Origin: Gryganskiella cystojenkinii
Taxonomy: Eukaryota > Mortierellomycota > Mortierellomycetes > Mortierellales > Mortierellaceae
Assembly: GCA_015852425.1 (NCBI GenBank)
Contig: JAAAIG010000190.1
Span: 1-51,539, forward strand
Reading direction: 5' to 3'
Length of the DNA: 51,539 bases
The translations under genes were made by a program, and so were the position numbers. Below are positions 1 through 11,031 of the stretch, one piece after another (positions within the stretch are counted from its first letter, which is position 1; each line of letters opens with the position of its first letter). The notes below the pieces were generated by a model. That model had not been told where the DNA came from, made no database searches, and was given only the letters and a program-made list of their open reading frames with translations.

Positions 1-95
1 AGGGCGTCAAGGTCTCGATCGCTGGTCTCTTTGATACCACCAAGTTGGACCAGGCTGCCCACAAGCTCGGTCTCTCCTTTGTCTTCGAGGCATAA
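1..95 (+). CDS. POR1: Mitochondrial outer-membrane porin (VDAC), 3' end only
   Basis: Only the last 30 residues are in the window, read from base 3 to the TAA at 93-95. The tail has GVKVS near its start, then HKLGLSF and a final FEA. This is the closing beta-strand of the VDAC family, whose members end in GVKxxxxxxxD...HKxGxxxxFxA. VDAC is the voltage-dependent anion channel that passes metabolites such as ATP and ADP across the mitochondrial outer membrane. A polyadenylation signal AATAAA lies at 179-184. The family call rests on this short tail alone; the rest of the gene is off the left edge. Confidence 0.75.
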   Translation, partial: GVKVSIAGLFDTTKLDQAAHKLGLSFVFEA

Positions 96-670
96 ACGTA
101 GAACGATGCGTAGACGGTCTCCTCTCTTTCTCTCTCTTTTTTTACTTCCTTTCAAACAACCCGTATAATTGTACAAAGAATAAAGATTAGGGCATTATTG
201 GTTTAGATCGTTGGCCGGCTTATGCTACTGCTAGAGGAAGAAAACATGAGGAGTGGAGGTGCGTTGACAAAAAAAAGGAAAAAGCGACGGAGCAACCAGA
301 GAATGAAAGCAATCGACGATGTGACAACGGACCAAAGCCCGATATTGTTTACCTGTGCATTTGAAGGACGCGGTCCAGTAGACAATTCGCTAGGGAAAAA
401 AGGGTCTCTTTTGTGGGGAGGAGAAAACGAAAGTTTGGCGTCTCTGTTGGGTGAACCGAGCGAGAGCAGGAGAGTGTTCTCTTCAGGGTGCGCACCGTCT
501 TCCTTTACATTTACTTTTTTTTTCCCATTCATTCCTCACCCAATCCCCACATAGACTCATAGACTCTTCTCTCCTTCTTCTCTCCTTCTTTCTTCATTCC
601 TCTCCTCCTTCTCTCGCTGTCCACTCCCCCCACACTCCCTGACGCTTCATTTCATTCACACTCTTAGACC
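96..670. other. Intergenic: porin 3' region and ABCD promoter/leader
   Basis: No gene seen. AATAAA at 179-184 probably ends the porin mRNA. From about 550 to 665 the plus strand is a C/T-rich tract leading to the ABC transporter ATG at 671. Such tracts precede most start codons in this window and probably mark promoter plus 5' leader. Confidence 0.6.
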
Positions 671-3600
671 ATGGCCCCCGTGTTCAGCCTCCCTTTAGGT
701 TTGCATCGGAAACCAAAGTCGACTTTGGCTGGACTCTCGTTCCTCATTGCCTATGTCATTGTCCGGAGACAGCAAACTCAGTCTCGTCGTCGTGCTCGTA
801 AAGAAAGGGCTGCCGCTGCTGCCGCCAGTACTGATGAAAAGGGAGCGCGTGACGGCTCTTCTTCTTCGTCTTCCGCCCTAGCGAAACCTCGTCGGGTCGG
901 CGTTGATAAGCACTTTGTGGAGCAACTGAAAAAGTTGTTGCCCATCTGTATCCCCGGTTTCGCGAGTAAAGAAGCCGGTCTCTTAGCTGCTCTGGCTACC
1001 ATCTTGATTGCCAGGTAAAAAAGCGAAATCGATATTGATCTGACCAGCCGTTTTCCTGGGAGTTTTGCTAAGTTAAATTGACGAGTGTGGTGAAGACAAA
1101 ACCTTGTAACTGACGTGGACCGTTGGATGATACCTTCCTTTTTTTGGTTATGAATCTATAGGACATGGCTTGATGTGTACTTCTCAGCGTTCAATGTAAG
1201 AAAATCGTGTTATACTTGGCACTGTACTTTGTCACGGACAGCTCCTTGAGAACGCGACAAACTGAGTTGTCTTTACATTTTTTATTTTTGCTCACTTGAA
1301 CTCTTCTAGGGAAGCGTCGTCAAGGCGATCGTGTCCAGAGACCGCAAAAAGTTTATTGCCAAAGCCGTTATCGAGTTTGGTTTAATGATGGTAAGAAGAG
1401 AGAGAGGAATGCGCAGAAGGAGACGATCGTTCTTTTTTTTTCAAAAACAAAAAATGTCTGTGCAAAGAGAAAAAAAACCACAAAAGATTAGGCCTGGCAT
1501 GTGCGTATGTCCACGTTTCTTACACTCTAATCGGTTTCTTCGTTCTTTGGTTCCTGAAAAATATTGACATTTCCATGAAATAGTGGCCCATGAGCATTGT
1601 CAACAACTCGCTCAAATTCACCATCTCGGCCTTGGCTCTTTCTTTCAGAGAACGTCTGACGAGAGTATGTCGTACAGCTGTTACCTGCCCCCTGTTCTTG
1701 AAGAAAGCATTGCGACTGATGTATCTCTTTTTTTTGCCCGGTGCTTGTCAATATAGTTCGCGCACGACCAGTACCTGGATGGAATCACTTTCTACAAGAT
1801 CTCAAACATCGATAACCGTATCCAGAACGCGGATCAGCTGTTGACTCAGGATATTGACAAGTTTGCTGAGAACCTGAGTCACTTGTACTCGGATATCGCC
1901 AAACCAATCGTCGACGTGATCATATTTGCCATGAAGTTGGGACAGGCAATGTACGTGTTTTTTCTTGACGAGACGGTTCTCATTTGATGTACGGAGAGCA
2001 GGCTTTTTTTGCTGACTTATTTTGTGGGCGGTGGTGGTGGTTTCTTTAACTCGACGAACATAGTGGTACCGAGGCTCCTTTTTACATGATCGGATACTTC
2101 TTCATGTCCGGACTTGCTCTCCGCGCTATCTCTCCACCATTCGGCAAATGTAAGGATGTTTCGATAACGCAGTATGAAAGCTTTTTGTTGCGCATATGCG
2201 TTCGACGACTGCTGACGTTTACGCGTCTGATAATTCCCCCTATAATAGATACCGCGCAGGAACAGAAGCTGGAGGGAGATTTCCGATTCACTCATGTACA
2301 GTGAAAGACGATCATAGGTTCGCGGCAGCGTTGCCAAGCAATTAATACCTTATACTAACAGGCTGTTTATCTCTTTTTTATAGTCTCGCATCATTGCTCA
2401 CTCGGAGGAAATTGCTTTCTACAACGGAGGAGACCGCGAGAAAGAAGGCGTCAACACCAGCTTTGACAAGGTATGGAGTATAATATCACGATCACGTACT
2501 GTCTATGCCAATTGAACTTGTTTTCTGGTGTTACTAACACGGATGGAAAATGTCCTCGAAACAGATTGTCAAGCATGTTCGCAAGGTGTATACTATGCGT
2601 TTCGCGAATGGAATCCTGGACTCTGTTCTTGTCAAATATTGCGCCACCATGACTGCCTACTAGTAAGACAGCACAGGTACAATCGATCGTCGTTTATTAT
2701 CTGTGATCATTCTCCAAATATTGACTTTTCGTCTCCCCATCGTAGCTTGTTGGCTCGTCCAGTCTTCGACCCTGCTTATGGTAAAATTTCACGAGCCTAG
2801 AAATCCAAACTGACCTGTTCATAGCCATTCAGAAGCCCACTCTTACACGATATTCATTCTTCTCCACTTTTCTTAGCCACTGAGCACATGGGCCGTGTCT
2901 CTGCTGACCCTACTAAGATTGTCGAGGATTACTCGAGGAACTGTAAGAGAGACGTTATTCTTTTTTTACATTGGAAGATGCGAATCAAATTCCATATGGC
3001 TGAAAAGTGGATGTCAAATTGACTAATCCGATATAACTCTCTATAGCTGGATACCTCGTGAACTTGTCCCAGGCTGTTGGTCGCTTGATTCTCGCTGGCC
3101 GTGATTTGACTCGCTTCGCTGGTTACACTGTAAATGAGACGGGCTTATACGAAATTCTCTGAAGAATTGCAAGTGCTTTGAAACTGACGTAGCCCATGCG
3201 TTTTTGCTCAAAATAGTCGCGTGTTTCCGAGCTTTTTGACGTCTTGGAGGATGTGAACAAAGGACGTTACGAACGTACGATGGTTGCCAAGGAGGACGGA
3301 TCCTCGACTCAGAGCAAATCCGTGGATACGACTGGACTCAAGGGCAAGGTCGTGACCCAGGATGGCGTGATTATTTTCGAGAAGGTCCCCATTGTGACCC
3401 CCAATAATGACTTGTTGGTTAAGGAACTGTCGTTCAAGGTCACGACAGGCATGTCCTGTTTAATTTCGGGACCGAACGGTTGCGGAAAGAGTTCTCTATT
3501 CCGTATCTTGGGTGATCTCTGGCCTCTTTTCGGAGGTACGGTCACGAAACCTCACCCCTCGAAATTGTTCTATGTCCCCCAGAAACCCTACTTGGCCCTG

Positions 3601-4220
3601 GGTACTTTCCGAGACCAGGTCATTTACCCCGATACCAAGGCTCAAGCTGTCGCTAAGGGCTTTACAGACAAGAAGTTGTTTGAGCTTTTGAGCATTGTTC
3701 ATCTCGGCTACTTGATCGATCGTGAAGGTGGATGGGACTCCGTTCAGGATTGGGCTGACGTGTAAGTTGAGGTGATTTCGGTATTTCTTCAGGTGCTTTT
3801 TTTGTCTCCCTTCACATCGCTAATTGATATATTTTTTATTGGATTACTCGAAATAGACTCTCTGGAGGAGAGAAGCAGCGTGTAGCGATGGCTCGTTTGT
3901 TCTACCACCAGCCTCAGTTTGCGATCTTGGACGAGTGTACTTCGGCGGTCAGTATCGATGTTGAGGGTATCATGTACGAGCATGCACAAAAGGTCGGCAT
4001 CACCCTCTTCACGGTCTCTCATCGGCCATCGTTGATCCGTTACCATGAGTACCTTTTGAGATTCGACGGCGAGGGTCATTACCAGTTCCGCAAACTCGGT
4101 CAAGAAGACCTTCAACAGGCCGCGTTCGGTTTCGGTCATGGGAAATCGAAAAAGATACTCAAGCTTGATGGCGAAGAGCGCGATGATGGAGATGATGCCG
4201 ATACGGAGAACAGCGTTTAG
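671..4220 (+). CDS. Peroxisomal ABC half-transporter, ABCD (ALDP/Pxa) family
   Basis: Fourteen exons keep one frame and give 714 residues, normal for an ABCD half-transporter: 671-1014, 1162-1195, 1310-1390, 1584-1664, 1757-1950, 2064-2149, 2249-2295, 2384-2470, 2565-2662, 2746-2780, 2877-2942, 3047-3129, 3217-3761, 3857-4220. The family imports very-long-chain acyl-CoA into peroxisomes as a homo- or heterodimer. The N-terminal half has ABCD hallmarks, including [26 protein letters not shown] and the EAA-like [14 protein letters not shown]. The nucleotide-binding domain has Walker [10 protein letters not shown] (about residue 497, base 3469), signature LSGGEKQR split by the last intron, Walker B FAILDE, D-loop SAVS and switch histidine VSHRP. 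The first 80 residues hold an Arg/Ala/Ser-rich stretch. Whether it matches Pxa1 or Pxa2 is not resolved. AATAAA follows at 4280-4285. Confidence 0.93.
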
Positions 4221-4426
4221 AAGAGGGAACGAGATATTTAGACGCCGGAATTGAAGAACCCGCTCAGGAGGGAATACAAAATAAAGGGTACTCGCACTAA
4301 CAAGACGCCTACGAAATATGTACCTGTCGCCTCAAACCGTATGCTGCCTGCGATTGCACGAAAGGTCTACTATGACCAACCCTACGCACAGAGTATTCCC
4401 GTGTGGTCCCACCACAGTTCAAGTCC

Positions 4427-4446
4427 GTCAACATAATTATGTTGAC
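4427..4446. repeat. Perfect 20-bp palindrome
   Basis: GTCAACATAA is followed directly by its exact reverse complement with no spacer. It lies 206 bp past the ABCD stop codon, between that gene and the decayed reverse-strand region. It could be an operator-like site or a cruciform-forming sequence. Nothing else in the sequence gives it a role. Confidence 0.6.
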
Positions 4447-4515
4447 AGAGCGCGATGATGTAATTGTAGATTTATAATGTGACAATGCAGCCCATGCCTA
4501 CAATCGACTATTCCG

Positions 4516-5223
4516 TTAACTTGGCAATGGGGAGAATCCCCTGTCTGTTCGATAGTATATTTTGCCGGAGTATCTTTGGTCTACGGTCCACATGTAGGCA
4601 CGCATCGTGATATCAAAGCGCTCGTAATCCATGAGCATTGAGATCCGAAGTTTGTGGCGTCTCGAAATAATATATCTTTCGGAAGTGTAATGACCACCGC
4701 ATCCGGGTTCCACCTCCCATATATGAAATACGGGTTACACGATCCGTATATTTCGCCTAAAGCTTCCAGATAGCCGAGCGTATCCTCTGCGAGACGTGGT
4801 AGTCGCTCAGGATGCTTCGCCGCGAATACCATATCGAACTTAGCCTCGCCCTGCACCAAATCCCAGTAGTCGTGCTTACAACAGGCGGCCATTATTTCGT
4901 TATAGTTGTCTGAGCCAGGCTGATATAGCGCTACGAGTCGCTCGCACGTCTGTCGGGATATTCCCATAGTCCCCAATCTTCATCGAGGCGCGCTGCTGCC
5001 GGATCAAACTAATCCCACGCCCACACACGATAAACATATTCGGTGTACTGTACCGCCGCCCAGGACATCCGAGATCTCGTCGTAGCATGGGAACGCCGCC
5101 AGCCCTGCTCATATCATTTTTCGGCCAATATAACCATTGTAGAATTCGTGGTCTTAACACATGACCTGGAGTCATCATGTGACCTGTTTCACGTGATATT
5201 CCGACCGGATGATTCTTAAACAA
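4516..5223 (-). pseudogene. Decayed reverse-strand coding region, family unknown
   Basis: Three overlapping reverse-strand open stretches in different frames (4900-5223, 4581-4976, 4516-4713) look like pieces of one protein broken by frameshifts. The middle piece (131 codons) is rich in ordinary globular residues, for example KHDYWDLVQGEAKFDM and GYLEALGEIYGS. The last piece holds YERFDITMRAYMW and then a stop. No consistent splice sites join the pieces, and no C/T-rich leader precedes a start. I do not recognise the family. It could be a gene remnant, a diverged member of a lineage-specific family, or a gene broken by assembly errors. Confidence 0.45.
5176..5197. promoter_or_regulatory. Two CAYGTGAY motifs upstream of tRNA-Asp
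   Basis: CATGTGAC (5176-5183) and CACGTGAT (5190-5197) both fit CAYGTGAY, the reverse complement of RTCACRTG, the Cbf1/bHLH-type E-box. They start 75 and 61 bp before the tRNA. A related CACATGACCTG sits at 5158-5168. The pair resembles the one upstream of tRNA-Ala at the right end of the window. Function is inferred from motif and position only. Confidence 0.4.
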
Positions 5224-5250
5224 TTCAAGAAGTCAACAGATATCTGAATA

Positions 5251-5322
5251 TCTTTGTTAGTATAGTGGTGAGTATCTCCGCCTGTCACGCGGAAGACCCG
5301 GGTTCAATTCCCGGACAAAGAG
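5251..5322 (+). tRNA. tRNA-Asp (GTC)
   Basis: The 72-nt cloverleaf has acceptor TCTTTGT pairing with ACAAAGA plus discriminator G. Its D-arm contains TAGTATAGTGGTGAGTA. The anticodon stem TCCGC/GCGGA encloses loop CTGTCAC with anticodon GTC at 5284-5286. The B box is GGTTCAATTCC. It matches the eukaryotic tRNA-Asp pattern and has no intron. A T5 run at 5327-5331 is the likely Pol III terminator. Confidence 0.96.
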
Positions 5323-6134
5323 CTTCTTTTTGCTTTGCAAGCCTTTTCCTCCCAGGGAATGTGTTTTGCTTTGCGAACCAAGGAAGTTGGTCAAGACAGG
5401 AGACGTGCAATGGGCTGTGGGGTTCTTTCGGATACGAGTGAGGTGGGGATGCATGGTCACGTCCAAGGAGATGCAAAGTTTGTTTTTCTATTGGAAAACA
5501 AACAATGCAGGCCCGCAGAATCGAGGGGAAGATAGCCAGGGAGAGTGGAAGGGAAGAGCTCGAAGAACTCGATGTTTTTGAAGCAAAGAAGAAATGCACC
5601 AAAGCGATAAAGGCGCATTTTTTCAATTGGATCAAGTGCCCCTGAGGGGTTCATGACGATCTAGGCTCTAGACTTTTTAACACATATATATATGTGTATA
5701 TCTACAAAGAACCAGGCTGCGGACGAAAATGAGATGCAAGCATCATGCAACGACTCCAGTCCCCGGATAATTCGATTTGGGCTGCCCCTAGAACATTGAA
5801 TCGCTACCTACTATATACTTCAAACATTCTTAGAAAGGCTGGTGTCTTCGATTGCGTTTTCTTGATAGAGTTTTAATTATTTTGTTTGACTGATTTAGAA
5901 TTCTTTACTGCAAAAGTAGGTAGATTAACATCGTAGAAGAATGAGAATGACAGATCGAGAGGGGAGAGGGTATGGTGCTCAAAAGATATAGTAAAAGAAC
6001 ATAATAATATATATACACGCTGTGTATGTGCTTGTTATTTCCTTCGTCTGGGGTGTGGGATAGATGACTTGTAATATATGATATGACTGTAAAAAAATGA
6101 ACAAGAAAATCAAAAAGTGGCACGCCATGTTTCC
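5323..6134. other. Intergenic between tRNA-Asp and chitin deacetylase 1
   Basis: After the Pol III terminator no coding signal is convincing. An AT-rich perfect palindrome, ACACATATA followed by TATATGTGT, lies at 5680-5697. The right part should hold the 3' UTR of the reverse-strand chitin deacetylase. Confidence 0.5.
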
Positions 6135-8193
6135 TTAGAAACCAACGGCGGCCATCATCAAAGAAGCGCCGGCGGCGGCAGCGGTCATTACCCAAGGAGC
6201 AGCAGATTCGCTCGAGATACCGGCAGCGGCGTTGGACTTGCCCGCGTTCGAAGGGCTAGCACCGTTGGCACCAGTGGGAGTAGTGCTTCCAGAGGTGACG
6301 GGGCCCAAGACGAAGGTGCCAGCACCTTCCTTGTAGGGCTTACCATCACCAACGCACTTGGCGATGGGCTCCATGGTCAAGGCCTTGTCGGCATAGGCCA
6401 AGGGCAAGATACCGGAGATCGAGACGTTGACTTCGGCAGAGAACACTGATTTTGAGAGAAGAAAATAACGGAGAAAGAGCGCGCAGGGAGCGAATTAGTG
6501 CTCTGACCTGAAACAAAACAAGGTAGATAAAAAGCCAGACGAAGAACAATTGGAAATAAAGGCAAGTAACTTACAATCGTGCTCGAGAACGATGAAACCG
6601 GTGCTCATGGTGGGGATCTTGGTCAACCAGGAGGTGAACGTGGCGATGACCGATTGAGGTGTAGCAGTACCAGCAGGGATGTTCCACTGAAAAAGAATAA
6701 GTGCAAGACATTTCGGAAAAAAAATCATTTCCCAATTAATTAACCGTAGGTTATTAATTAAATTTTTTTTTTTTTTTTGGGAACAATTTTTCCACACAAT
6801 AGGGTGGAGGATTTTTCATCCTTCCACCTGAAATGAAATATTCTTCGGGGTATTTTTTTTAAGGAGCTGTAGGCACTTACGTCGTTAGTATCGAAACCAT
6901 CAGTCCAGATCGAGGTCTTGTAACCAAGCTGGGTAGCGATAGCACGGACACGGTTATCGGTGTCACCGTAGGGAGGACGCCAATAAAGAGGCGTGACACC
7001 GATGACAGAGACAATGGCCTTCTCGGTCCACTTCAACTCGGCAATGATCTGCTCGTTCGAGAGCGAGGTCATCATGGGATGAGACCAGGTATGGACAGCG
7101 ATCTGATGACCCTCATTGTAGGCTCGCTGCAAGGTGGCCTGGTAAGAGACGGCACGGGATCCGACGATGAAGAGCGTGGCCTTGGTGTTGTGGGCCAAGA
7201 GAACGTCGTACAGACGAGGCGAATCGGGGGATGGGCCGTCTGATTCAATAGTATAAAAAAGGCAGGAGAGAGTTTACCGTTGAGAAGGAAGATCGATTAA
7301 AAAAAAGAGGGGAGAGGGAGAGGGTTAATGTTATAGAACGAGCGAAAACGTTGAACGATGTTTAACCGGAAAAGTTCTCGGAGGTGTTTTTTGCTGGATT
7401 TTGCTGCGTGGTTGATCGCAGCCTTTGCTCTCCAGTTGCGGAGAAAGGGGAGATAGAGGGGGAGAGAGAGGTAGAGAGAGACAGAGGGAAGAGAGAGGAT
7501 AGATTCTTGACTTTGTGTTTTCGTGCATGTGGCGCAAGTTCACAGACAGGTGAGAAGGAACACAGGCATGTTGCACGACGAAAGGAATGAAGTGCTCGAG
7601 GGGTAATTGTTTGAAGAAAAATGACATTGTGCTTATCTCTCTTTTTGTGGGGTGACAAAGCGGAAGAAGACAATGAGTGTTCAGAGGCACGGAAGGAATG
7701 TAAGAAAATGTGATAACTTACCATCGTAGGTCAAGCCCCAGGTATCTGGCTTGGGGCAGAAGGTGATATCGGCAGGAGCGGTACACTTTTGACAAGTCCA
7801 CCAACACCGATCGGCAGCGATTGTGGTCAAGTCTGTGGGGCAAAGACCATCGTTCGACAGAGGGTACACTGGGACCTTGGTCATGTCGACAAGCTTGACC
7901 CAAGCCTGGACCTGAGGATCTTCCACGAAAGGGATACAATCCAATGTGGGCCAAGCGCCGGCCGCGATTGGCACACCATTGTAGGTCTTGGCGCAGGTGC
8001 CAGGTTCAGGAGCAGAGGTGTTGGAGGAAGGGGCAGGGGCAGCAGCGCCGGTGGTGGTGGGAGGGGCAGCGCCGGCGGTGGTTACAGCTCGCTTCTCGAG
8101 CGATCCAAAAGCATGCTTATGACCCGAACCATGTCCAAAGACAACGGCAAGGGTGGCTGAGAGGGCGACGAGAGTGGGGATGATCTTTACCAT
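6135..8193 (-). CDS. Chitin deacetylase 1, secreted, probably GPI-anchored
   Basis: Four exons (8193-7722, 7239-6881, 6686-6575, 6445-6135) give 417 residues. The enzyme removes acetyl groups from chitin to make chitosan in the cell wall. The Met at 8193 is chosen over one seven codons upstream because it begins the signal peptide MVKIIPTLVALSATLAVV and aligns with the paralogue's start. A Thr/Ala/Pro-rich stretch follows, then a cysteine-containing region (CWWTCQKC). The NodB domain shows all family motifs: TYDDGPS across intron 1, HTWSH, RPPYGD, DTND before intron 2 and VLEHD before intron 3, so it is predicted active. The C-terminus is Ser/Gly/Ala-rich and ends in a hydrophobic segment, as in GPI-anchored deacetylases. 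Intron 1 is 482 nt and pyrimidine-rich on the coding strand. A tandem paralogue starts at 13130. Confidence 0.93.
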
Positions 8194-8422
8194 TGTTTTT
8201 GTGTTTGGCCGCAAAGGGAAGAGGGGAGGCTGGGTTGTGTGGGAAAGAGCGAGAGTAGAGAGGACGTGGATGTCTGTATGTGTGGAAGGCCCAGGCGATG
8301 TGGTACTAGTCGGATTATGGATGGAGACAGGTAAGAAAGACGTTCAGCGGGATGAAAGGAAAGAAGAAACACAAAGAAGAAGAATGAAAAAAGGAAGAGA
8401 GACAGAGAGGTGTAGTCCCTCG

Positions 8423-8430
8423 TTTATATA
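8423..8430 (-). promoter_or_regulatory. TATA box of chitin deacetylase 1
   Basis: On the reverse strand the sequence reads TATATAAA, 230 bp before the ATG at 8193. The pyrimidine-rich leader lies between them. It is a good match to a TATA box and correctly oriented. The second deacetylase has no equally clear element. Confidence 0.5.
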
Positions 8431-10222
8431 GCGAATCTTCCGGATAATATAACGCGGAGGGTGCCCCCTCCCTGTTGTAAGACAGCAAAGACGGCATATT
8501 TTGTCCAACTGACTTGCGATTTTGGTTCTCAGCCCTGAAAAAAGTGGAGGGTGCAGGGGTAAAGAGATGAAAATGATGATGTTTTTAGTTGTGTTCTGTT
8601 TGTGGGTGCGACAGAAAAAAACAAAAAATGTTTATTTTTGGAGAGAGGGCAGGGAAGTACAAAAATCGCTACTGGAAAAAGGAAAAACGAAGGAACGATC
8701 TGTTCTCTGGATTAAACAACTCAAAAGGGACGTGACCCTGCCTCACCTCACTCTGTTGACCTCAAGGCTGTTTATTGTCGGTTGTTTGTTTTTTTTCTTT
8801 CCCTGCTCGTGTGTGTGCCTCTGGTCGCATTAGCTATTGCAATCGTTAGGTCTTGACCCTCCTTGAAATGAATCCCTTGCACTTGCCATGATCTTGAAGG
8901 CCCCTTCGATTTTAACAGCCTGTTTCAATTCAATTGCAATTGGTAATCTCAAGTCATTCTAGTAACACGTAATGGGTATTGTTTAGGACGGCATGACAAT
9001 CACTGATGATGAAAGTCAAACAAACGTCAACGGATTGCGTCGATCCCTCTTTTGTTCTTTCATCAGTGAGAATGCCTTCATAATATTGGTCAAAAAGGAA
9101 AAATTGTCGCATTTGGTTCCGACAAAAGAAAAAGAGCCTGTCGCTTGTACAACGCTCAAGCAAACGCACGTTCATGATCATCCTTTAATTCCAGATTCAG
9201 AAATAACAGACGCTCACAATTAGTAACCTTACCCTCATTGCGAAGGCCGTCATTAGACTTTTTGCCACCATGTTGAGCATAACCCTCCCGCTTCCTTCCC
9301 TCTTACTCCACCCTTTGTCGGTGGCAAACAAACAAAAACGAGAAATCGGATGTGGCGCCAAACAAAGAACTCGCGCGGGCAATCTATCACTTCAGTGATG
9401 TGGAACCGTGGATAAACATCCATGATTTATCCTGATTGCATGACACTCGAGGACGGATCAGTCTAAATTTACATTTTCATAAGTTTCCCTTGAACAACAT
9501 GCAGTGATACCCGGTAGGGTCTCCGCCCTTGATCAACCCAATGGTATCACAGGGCCTTGAATGTGGGCTATGAATATGGGCTATGAAATGGAGCCGAGAA
9601 AACCCCATCGCGCTCCCCTCTACTTCGCCTTTTTTTTGTTCACCCGTTCTTTTGAATCGCGCATATATCTCATAAGAGAAGGAGCCATTTAAAAGCCACC
9701 AAATGCAGTCAGGGCGATCTTTTCCAACAAATGCACGCATTTGATCCTATTCACTGCCTCGAGAGAAGGGCGAAGGATAGAACACAAGGAACTCATTCTG
9801 CGACTAATATCCCGTCGGAGGCAATCATGTTTTTTTGACCAGAAATAAAAATGTCTCCCTCTGTCCCTGTGTCTCACGGCTAATCATTCATGAGACAACA
9901 AAAAATAGAAAATTACCTCTAGACATAATATACAAAGTCAAAAATTGTTATTTAGGCGCCAGAAAAGAAAGAATGTCTTTTTCAATAGTTCAGGAACGGA
10001 AATGATTGTCCAGCTGCCCCAATTTTTGCTCGCTACCAAAGAGCCGTCAACCCGCCATGCAAGGAGAGCAATGAGAGGGAGAAAAAGGCGAGAGCCACTC
10101 ACCACAGTGCATCAAAAAAAAAAAGGATCCCGAGAAGTTACACACGCTACAACTTGAAATAGAATTTCTTTTTCTCGTGAGAAATCAGGCACATCTCAAT
10201 GGTTGACACTTTGTCTCACTTC

Positions 10223-10299
10223 NNNNNNNNNNNNNNNNNNNNNNNNNNNNNNNNNNNNNNNNNNNNNNNNNNNNNNNNNNNNNNGGGGGGGGGGGGGGG
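10223..10299. other. Assembly gap (62 N) followed by 15 G
   Basis: Bases 10223-10284 are N, followed immediately by a run of 15 G at 10285-10299. A homopolymer run abutting a gap usually reflects a sequencing or scaffolding edge, so gap length and flanking bases should not be trusted. Confidence 0.95.
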
Positions 10300-11031
10300 T
10301 TCCATCTAAGTATAACTGTTGATGATGCAGCCGAGGATTAGCAAAGAAGTTGACGATGAGGTTCCCTTGGCCGCGAACAAGGCTGATCTACAACATCAAG
10401 AGGGGGATTTATTTGATAGAGCCATGAAGTATAAAGAACGTTAAAATCTCCAACGCCATATGCGCTAATATGACAGTGGTTGGTCCATATAACGCGAAGT
10501 TTCGGTAGATCGATCTGTCGGTCGGTCGGTCGCCGCCTTCCCCTCTCCCTGCAATCGCGTTTCTTCAATCTGGCATCGCCTCCTCCACCCAGACCAGAGT
10601 GTGCGACCGTCAAGGACAATTTTCCTCCCTCGGGGAGGACTGGGGGCTATTTTGGTTCGTGTGTAGTGGATCCATCATCTCCTCCCGTGTTTGTTCTGTT
10701 GTTTGTTTTCTATCGTTGTCTTTTCTACCTTTAATCACGTCATGCTTTTACCGCACTCCATTGTTCTAGGTCTTGGAGCGTCATTTATGTTCATGATGTT
10801 TGCGCAGTATTTTCCATTTTTTTCTTTTATTATGTTTCGTTATTATACCTTACTCTTTCAAAAACATTCTTAACAACAGCAAAGTTCTTTCGTTGTTGTG
10901 AATCTTCCGAAGACGCCAGAAAGAGGAGGAGGAAAGCAGGAAAGGGAAGGATAATTCATGATACAGTAGTGTTCTATGTATGTTTAATATTTAACAAAAT
11001 ATGCCGATAAAATGAGATTCAAAACGAGTTT

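Larger units (their letters stand above)
8194..11031. other. 2.8 kb between the tandem chitin deacetylases, no gene found
   Basis: The left part (8194-8430) is the promoter and C/T-rich leader of deacetylase 1 on the reverse strand. The right part should hold the 3' UTR of deacetylase 2. Short open frames here lack splice support and recognisable motifs. An assembly gap lies at 10223-10284, so a small gene or repeat could be hidden. A short GGTC repeat occurs around 10515-10530. Confidence 0.5.

Noticed and set aside
10285..10299. Run of 15 G as a biological G-tract
   Set aside because: It abuts the N gap and is more likely a sequencing or assembly artefact.
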